From: an uncultured bacterium | GTDB lineage: Bacteria > Bacteroidota > Bacteroidia > Chitinophagales > Chitinophagaceae | Assembly (NCBI GenBank): GCA_903957405.1 | Contig: CAJBPC010000684.1 | Coordinates: 1 to 11,662 of the forward strand | Reading direction: 5' to 3' | Length of the DNA stretch: 11,662 nt | Part shown: in pieces, positions 7,190 through 11,662 of the stretch | How the letters are laid out: every line of letters starts with the position of its first letter | Position numbering within the stretch: the stretch's first letter is position 1 | Made by a program: the position numbers and the translations under genes | Notes under the pieces: generated by a model | What the model saw: the letters and a program-made list of their open reading frames with translations, nothing else | Told to the model about the DNA's origin: nothing | The model's database searches: none

Positions 7190-8908
7190 ATGAAAATATG
7201 GATGTGGGGTGTGGCATTCACCCTGCTGACAGGGCATGCCGTTGCTCAGAAAACCGTGCGACAGGATGGTCCTTTCAATTACTCCATACAAAAAAGGGCA
7301 GAGGGATCGAATGGTGCGGTGGTGTCTGCGCATCCGCTGGCCAGCAAGGCCGGTATTGAAGTGTTGAAAAAAGGCGGCAACGCCTTTGATGCATCCATCG
7401 CCGTACAATTGGCCCTGGCTGTGGTATACCCGGGAGCGGGGAACCTTGGCGGAGGCGGATTCCTGGTGGCATGCATGGCCGATGGGAAGACGCTTGCGAT
7501 CGATTATCGCGAAAAAGCACCGGCCGCCGCACACCGCGACATGTACCTCGACAGTTCAGGAAACGCCAGAACATACCTCAGCCAAAACGGTCATCTTGCC
7601 AGCGGCGTGCCCGGCACCGTGGCGGGATTGTTCCAGTCGCACAAATATGCCAAACTGCCTTTTCACCTGCTCATTCAGTCGGCCATTGATCTCGCGGAAA
7701 ATGGCTATTCGATCACGACCGCAGAAGCGTCGTCGCTGAACAATACCCGCAATGAATTCCTGAAACACAACACAAGACCCACTTCACTCGTCAGGCAGGT
7801 TCCCTGGAAAGCGGGAGACACCCTGGTGCAGAAAGAACTCGCAGGCACACTGCGCCGCATCCGCGACGAGGGTATGAAGGGCTTCTACGAGGGGGAAACC
7901 GCCAGGCTGATCGTCGAAGAAATGAAAAGAGGCGGAGGGATCATCAGCTATGAAGACCTGAAGCAATATTCAGCCAAAGAACGTGAGCCCATACAATTCG
8001 GTTACAAAGGGTACGGCATCGTAAGCATGCCCCTGCCGAGCAGCGGCGGCATCATCATCCGGCAGGCACTCAAGATGCTCGAAGGACGGGATATCGGGAA
8101 ACTCGGATTTCAAACTCCGGCATCGGTCCAGCTGATCACGGAAGTGGAAAGAAGGGCGTATGCAGACCGGGCCCAATTCCTCGGAGATCAGGATTTCGTA
8201 AAAGTGCCGGTAAAGACACTCATGAGCGAATCATACCTCACACAGCGCATGCAGGACTTCAAGCCCGGCGTGGCCGGGAAAAGCACGGAGACCCGTGCCG
8301 GGAACATCAATCCTGAAAGCGAAGAAACAACACATCTGTCCGTAGCCGACCGATGGGGCAACGCCGTTGCCGTCACCACCACGCTCAATGGTGGCTACGG
8401 CTCCCGTACAGTGATCGGAGGGGCAGGCTTCCTCATGAATAATGAAATGGATGATTTCAGCGTGAAACCCGGCGTGCCAAACATGTATGGCGCCCTTGGG
8501 ACCGATGCCAATGCCATCGCCCCGGGCAAACGCATGCTCAGCTCCATGACGCCGACCATCGTACTGCAACATGGCAAGCCTTTCCTGGTCATCGGAACAC
8601 CGGGTGGCACCACCATACCCACATCCGTCATCCAAACCATCGTGAATATCCTGGATTTCGGACTGTCGACAGATGATGCCGTGAACAAACCCAAGTTCCA
8701 CCACCAATGGCAACCGGATGTCATCTCAGTGGAAAACCGTTTCCCGGAGACGGTGACGTCGGCCCTCAAAGCCATGGGATATGCGATCAGTAAACGCGGA
8801 CAGATCGGTCGCACGGAAGTCATTCGCATGGACTACCCCAAAAAGAAAAAACTCCGGATGGAAGCGATTGGCGATGCCAGAGGGGACGATCACGCAGAAG
8901 CGTACTGA
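7190..8908 (+). CDS. ggt: Exported gamma-glutamyltransferase (glutathione hydrolase)
   Basis: 572 residues from the ATG at 7190, chosen because it starts a standard signal peptide (MKIWMWGVAFTLLTGHAVA, cleavage before Gln20). Earlier in-frame ATGs at 7145 and 7163 would put a polar tail before it. The enzyme moves or hydrolyses the gamma-glutamyl group of glutathione and similar compounds in the periplasm. It is an Ntn-hydrolase made as a proenzyme that cuts itself before Thr380 (ESEE|TTHLSV), giving a large subunit of about 360 residues and a small one of about 193. Other conserved residues are visible: Arg107 in DYREKAP (substrate carboxylate), Asp421 in NNEMDDF, Ser451-Ser452 in MLSSMTP, and Gly472-Gly473 in TPGGTT (oxyanion hole). 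The lid loop with Tyr433 (KPGVPNMYGALG) is present, as in the E. coli enzyme and unlike the lidless B. subtilis one. The ending RGDDHAEAY is typical, so the gene looks complete and active. It is divergent from the peptidase-deacetylase operon. Confidence 0.96.
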   Translation: MKIWMWGVAFTLLTGHAVAQKTVRQDGPFNYSIQKRAEGSNGAVVSAHPLASKAGIEVLKKGGNAFDASIAVQLALAVVYPGAGNLGGGGFLVACMADGKTLAIDYREKAPAAAHRDMYLDSSGNARTYLSQNGHLASGVPGTVAGLFQSHKYAKLPFHLLIQSAIDLAENGYSITTAEASSLNNTRNEFLKHNTRPTSLVRQVPWKAGDTLVQKELAGTLRRIRDEGMKGFYEGETARLIVEEMKRGGGIISYEDLKQYSAKEREPIQFGYKGYGIVSMPLPSSGGIIIRQALKMLEGRDIGKLGFQTPASVQLITEVERRAYADRAQFLGDQDFVKVPVKTLMSESYLTQRMQDFKPGVAGKSTETRAGNINPESEETTHLSVADRWGNAVAVTTTLNGGYGSRTVIGGAGFLMNNEMDDFSVKPGVPNMYGALGTDANAIAPGKRMLSSMTPTIVLQHGKPFLVIGTPGGTTIPTSVIQTIVNILDFGLSTDDAVNKPKFHHQWQPDVISVENRFPETVTSALKAMGYAISKRGQIGRTEVIRMDYPKKKKLRMEAIGDARGDDHAEAY

Positions 8909-9086
8909 CAAAAACCGCAAAACCTCGTCACGACTTCCGATGAGCCTCCCGACTTTTTTGAAGGTTCCACAGGTAGAAAGGTCACTCGGGATGTCAACAA
9001 TAAACGAATGGAATGTCGAGCGACCGTTGCTTTAACATCACCTTATTAGCAGGGATGCCGTAATTTTACAGGGAAATAAATCTCAC
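8909..9086 (+). other. Spacer between ggt and the TamB-like gene
   Basis: 178 bases with no convincing gene. A weak stem (CTCGTC 8924-8929 with GATGAG 8939-8944, one G-T pair, 9-base loop) is followed nine bases later by six T (8954-8959), so it is at best a poor terminator for ggt. Short ATG frames at 9008 and 9013 stop after 13 and 16 codons and have no recognisable content. All frames that could extend the next gene upstream end at the TAA at 9033-9035. Confidence 0.5.
9061..9068 (+). promoter_or_regulatory. Possible -7 promoter box for the TamB-like gene
   Basis: TAATTTTA fits TAnnTTTG except for the last base. A transcript starting about 7 bases downstream (near 9075) would leave a leader of only about 12 bases before the CTG at 9087, a layout seen in this phylum. 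It would exclude the ATT codons at 9045 and 9063 as starts. The -33 element is not clear. Confidence 0.25.
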
Positions 9087-11662
9087 CTGAAAAATATCCT
9101 CAAAATATCCGCCTGGCTGATCTCCATCGTACTGATCCTGCTCATTACGCTGGCATTATTGATAAGGACGGAGAACGTACAAAATTGGCTGGTTGACAAA
9201 GCCACCGCCAAACTCTCGGAAATACTCAAAACAGAAGTCAGTATCCAAGAGGTAAGCGCCTCCCTTTTCAACAGGCTTCACATGAAAGGGACCCTCGTGC
9301 GGGACCTGAACAAAGACACACTCCTCTATGCCGGCGAACTCAATGTAAGGGTCACCGACTGGTTCTTCCTCAAGAACGAAGCCGAACTGCAGTACGTCGG
9401 ACTCAAAGACATCTCCGTATTCCTCCACCGCTCCGACTCCATCTGGAACTATCAATTCATCATCGATAAATTTGCAAGCCCGAAAAAAAAGAAAAAAGAT
9501 ACCACCCGGTCAACCATGGCCATCCTGCTTCAAAGAGTCGAAATAGACCATCTGCGATTGCTTGAAAAGGATGAATGGTATGGGAGGGACATGACGGCCA
9601 ATATCACCCATCTGGACATCGATGCAGATGAGATCAACCTAGATAAAAAGAAAATATTCATTCACGAACTTGAGCTGAAAGACCCGCTGATGTCCATTTA
9701 CGACTATCAAGGGAACAGGCCCTCCAGACCAAAAAAGAAACGCAAGAGTCAAAAAATAAATGCGGAAGGCCTCAAATGGAATATCGACGACTGGGACATC
9801 CTCGTACATAAGATAAAAATATCCAACGGAACATTCCGGAATGATGTGGAGACCAATCGGAAACCCCTTCCATACTTCGACGGACAACACTTCGAGTTCT
9901 CCTCTATAAACGCCTCCATCACAGACATCAGCTGGCAGAAAGACACCATTTCCGGTATACTGAACTTCTCCACCCAGGAGAGAAGCGGACTGCAGATAAA
10001 ATCCGTACATGCCGACCTGAAGATGCACCCTGAAGGCATGCTCTTTCAAAACCTTGCCATCATCACCCCCCATAGTCGTCTTGGGAACTCCTTCGCCATG
10101 CGGTACTTTGAGTTGCAAAAAGACATGGAGGACTTCTTCCAAAGCGTCAGGCTGGAAGGCTCATTCAACAACAGCACCCTAAGCTCCACAGATATCGCAT
10201 TTTTCGCACCGGAATTGAAAGGCCTGGACCGCACCGTGAAACTGAATGGCCTTGTCACCGGAACCATCGCCGACCTCAGCGCGAAAGGCTTCACGTTGTC
10301 GTACGGCACGCAGACGAAATTGGACGGGGATATACGGATGCAAGGCCTTCCTGACTTTGATAAAACCCTCATCGATTTCAGAGCCAACGACTTCCGCACC
10401 ACATACGCGGATGCCGTGAGCTTCATCCCGGCCTTGAAAAAAGTCGAACAGCCAAAACTGAAAGAACTTGGATACCTGCACTTTAAAGGGGATTTCAACG
10501 GGTACGCGAATGACTTCAGCATCAAAGGGTCCTTGGCCTCGGCCCTGGGCGCACTGAAGACCGACATCCGCATGAAACTCCCGGAAAAAGCCCTGGCAAC
10601 ATATGATGGCAGGATAGAAACGGCGGGCTTCGACCTCGGAAAACTCCTCGGAAGTTCACAACTCGGACTGATCTCCTTCAAAGGTGCGCTGCGGGGAAAA
10701 GGTTTCGATGCCGGAACCGCAACGTCCGATATCAACGGCGATGTCGGCTCCTTTCACTTCAACGGGTACGACTATCAGAAAATAACGGTCAGGGGTACCC
10801 TAAATAAAAAGCTCTTCAAGGGGGATGTCAGGATAGATGACCCGAACCTCGATGCGATCTTCAGCGGGGTCGTAAAGACCGACCCCGTGAAACCGGAATA
10901 CGACGTCACCGCGGACATCAGATATGCCGCAATGAAAGAACTCAACCTCACGAAAAATGAAATGAACCTGACAGGAATGTTCAGCGTGGATGCAAGCGGC
11001 GGCTCCATTGACGACATCGTCGGGGAAGCTTCCGTCAGTGCACTCTCCATTGGCACAAGGGAAAAAGTCTTCGTATTCGACAACCTGTTCATGAGTACCG
11101 GTCCTGACAGCACAGGTAAACGCATACGCATCAGCAACAAGGACATGCAGCTATCCCTCTCTGGTCGTTTCAAGGTGCGAGACCTCCCAAATACGCTCAC
11201 CGCATACCTGAACAAATATTACCCGCTCTATTTCAAGCCTCCCGAAACAGTACCGGCAGATCAGGACATGGTGTTCAGTGTCGTCCTGAAAAATGTCGAT
11301 CAGTACCTGCCCCTGATAAGCCCGTCCATAGGAGGTCTTGACAACAGCACACTCAGCGGAGAGATTAATTCCAGGAACAGATCTTTCCTCCTCAAACTGA
11401 ACATCCCCTATCTGCGATACAAGAACACTGAAGTCCGGGAATTTGAACTCGACGGTGTCGGCAACATGGACAGCCTCCTGTTGCTCGCAAATACTAGGAT
11501 GATCACGATCAACGACAGTCTGGAGATACCGGGCTCCACACTCACCATCGTGTCCTCAAAGGATGTTTCGGAGATAAACCTCTCCACCTCCGCGAATCAA
11601 CCAATGAACTCCGCGCAGCTGTCCCTTTTCATCTATAACCTATCGGATGGCATAAGGATAAA
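9087..11662 (+). CDS. AsmA/TamB-like large membrane-anchored protein, 3' end cut by window
   Basis: An open frame of 858 codons running off the right edge. Members of this group in Bacteroidota are usually about 1,400-1,700 residues, so roughly half is visible. Residues about 7-26 form a single membrane anchor (SAWLISIVLILLITLALLI). The family-typical opening follows: RTENVQNWLVDKATAKLSEI, then EVSIQEVSASLFNRLHMKG and repeated beta-strand-rich segments (LELKDPLMSIYDYQG, DIRMQGLPDFDKTLIDF, LNGLVTGTIADLSAKGF). Such proteins form long grooved beta structures across the periplasm and move lipids or help outer-membrane assembly. Two Lys-rich patches (SPKKKKKD at 131-138, RPKKKRKSQK at 214-223) interrupt the beta pattern. 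The start is uncertain: no ATG, GTG or TTG precedes the anchor in frame. CTG at 9087 gives LKNILKI, just where relatives begin MKK-ILK-like, and the first in-frame ATG (9282) lies after the anchor. The diagnostic C-terminal TamB domain is outside the window. Confidence 0.85.
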   Translation, partial: MKNILKISAWLISIVLILLITLALLIRTENVQNWLVDKATAKLSEILKTEVSIQEVSASLFNRLHMKGTLVRDLNKDTLLYAGELNVRVTDWFFLKNEAELQYVGLKDISVFLHRSDSIWNYQFIIDKFASPKKKKKDTTRSTMAILLQRVEIDHLRLLEKDEWYGRDMTANITHLDIDADEINLDKKKIFIHELELKDPLMSIYDYQGNRPSRPKKKRKSQKINAEGLKWNIDDWDILVHKIKISNGTFRNDVETNRKPLPYFDGQHFEFSSINASITDISWQKDTISGILNFSTQERSGLQIKSVHADLKMHPEGMLFQNLAIITPHSRLGNSFAMRYFELQKDMEDFFQSVRLEGSFNNSTLSSTDIAFFAPELKGLDRTVKLNGLVTGTIADLSAKGFTLSYGTQTKLDGDIRMQGLPDFDKTLIDFRANDFRTTYADAVSFIPALKKVEQPKLKELGYLHFKGDFNGYANDFSIKGSLASALGALKTDIRMKLPEKALATYDGRIETAGFDLGKLLGSSQLGLISFKGALRGKGFDAGTATSDINGDVGSFHFNGYDYQKITVRGTLNKKLFKGDVRIDDPNLDAIFSGVVKTDPVKPEYDVTADIRYAAMKELNLTKNEMNLTGMFSVDASGGSIDDIVGEASVSALSIGTREKVFVFDNLFMSTGPDSTGKRIRISNKDMQLSLSGRFKVRDLPNTLTAYLNKYYPLYFKPPETVPADQDMVFSVVLKNVDQYLPLISPSIGGLDNSTLSGEINSRNRSFLLKLNIPYLRYKNTEVREFELDGVGNMDSLLLLANTRMITINDSLEIPGSTLTIVSSKDVSEINLSTSANQPMNSAQLSLFIYNLSDGIRI

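Noticed and set aside
8231..8829. Minus-strand open frames of 160 and 144 codons
   Set aside because: Both are antisense to the conserved catalytic half of gamma-glutamyltransferase and overlap each other in different frames.
8951..8983. Imperfect hairpin after ggt (GACTTTTTTG with TAGAAAGGTC)
   Set aside because: Three of ten pairs are G-T, the loop is 13 bases and no T-run follows the 3' arm, so it does not qualify as a terminator.
10046..10735. Minus-strand open frame of 229 codons
   Set aside because: Antisense shadow of the TamB-like gene; Ser/Arg-rich composition without domains or a promoter.
1..11662. CRISPR array, tRNA, rRNA, transposase, phage or defence genes
   Set aside because: No regularly spaced repeats, cloverleaf sequences or families of these kinds were seen on either strand.

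Overview
The window comes from a member of the Bacteroidota, most likely a Chitinophagaceae-type genome. I infer this from the family mix: a large exported PIG-L deacetylase, an M14 peptidase with an extra C-terminal domain, and a TamB-like giant protein. Three signal peptides end in Ala-Gln, Shine-Dalgarno sequences are largely absent, and the few promoter-like boxes resemble the phylum's TAnnTTTG element. No mobile element, CRISPR array, tRNA or rRNA is visible. Gene density is high and base composition looks even, so this reads as ordinary chromosome rather than a recent island.

Left part (1-7064, all minus strand): one tightly packed operon, read from right to left. It begins with an exported M14-type zinc carboxypeptidase (7064-4506). 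A 13-base gap follows, then an exported PIG-L-type zinc deacetylase (4492-1964). Next are two tiny membrane proteins, of 52 residues (1977-1819) and 42 residues (1822-1694), and then a sodium:solute symporter (1697 to the left edge, cut off). The last four genes overlap by 14, 4 and 4 bases, so their translation is probably coupled. The 42-residue gene is easily missed. Its stop overlaps the symporter start, making it a candidate symporter accessory protein.

Middle (7065-7189): a 125-base divergent promoter region with a perfect 7-base inverted repeat spaced by 9 bases. To its right on the plus strand lies an exported gamma-glutamyltransferase (7190-8908) with the catalytic Thr and the usual binding residues in place.

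Right part (8909-11662): a 178-base spacer, then the first ~858 codons of a very large inner-membrane-anchored, AsmA/TamB-like protein running off the right edge. It has no ATG, GTG or TTG start ahead of its membrane anchor. CTG at 9087 is the best-placed candidate.

How the parts may work together (inference): three secreted hydrolases acting on peptide C-termini, N-acetyl groups and gamma-glutamyl bonds sit beside a Na+-driven importer. This would suit periplasmic trimming and uptake of an N-acylated peptide, amino-sugar or thiol conjugate, for example cell-wall fragments or glutathione-type conjugates. The substrate cannot be read from the sequence. I found no clearly new defence or mobile system. 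The most noteworthy items are the two overlapping mini-membrane proteins, the related C-terminal domain shared by two unrelated hydrolases, and the odd start of the TamB-like gene.
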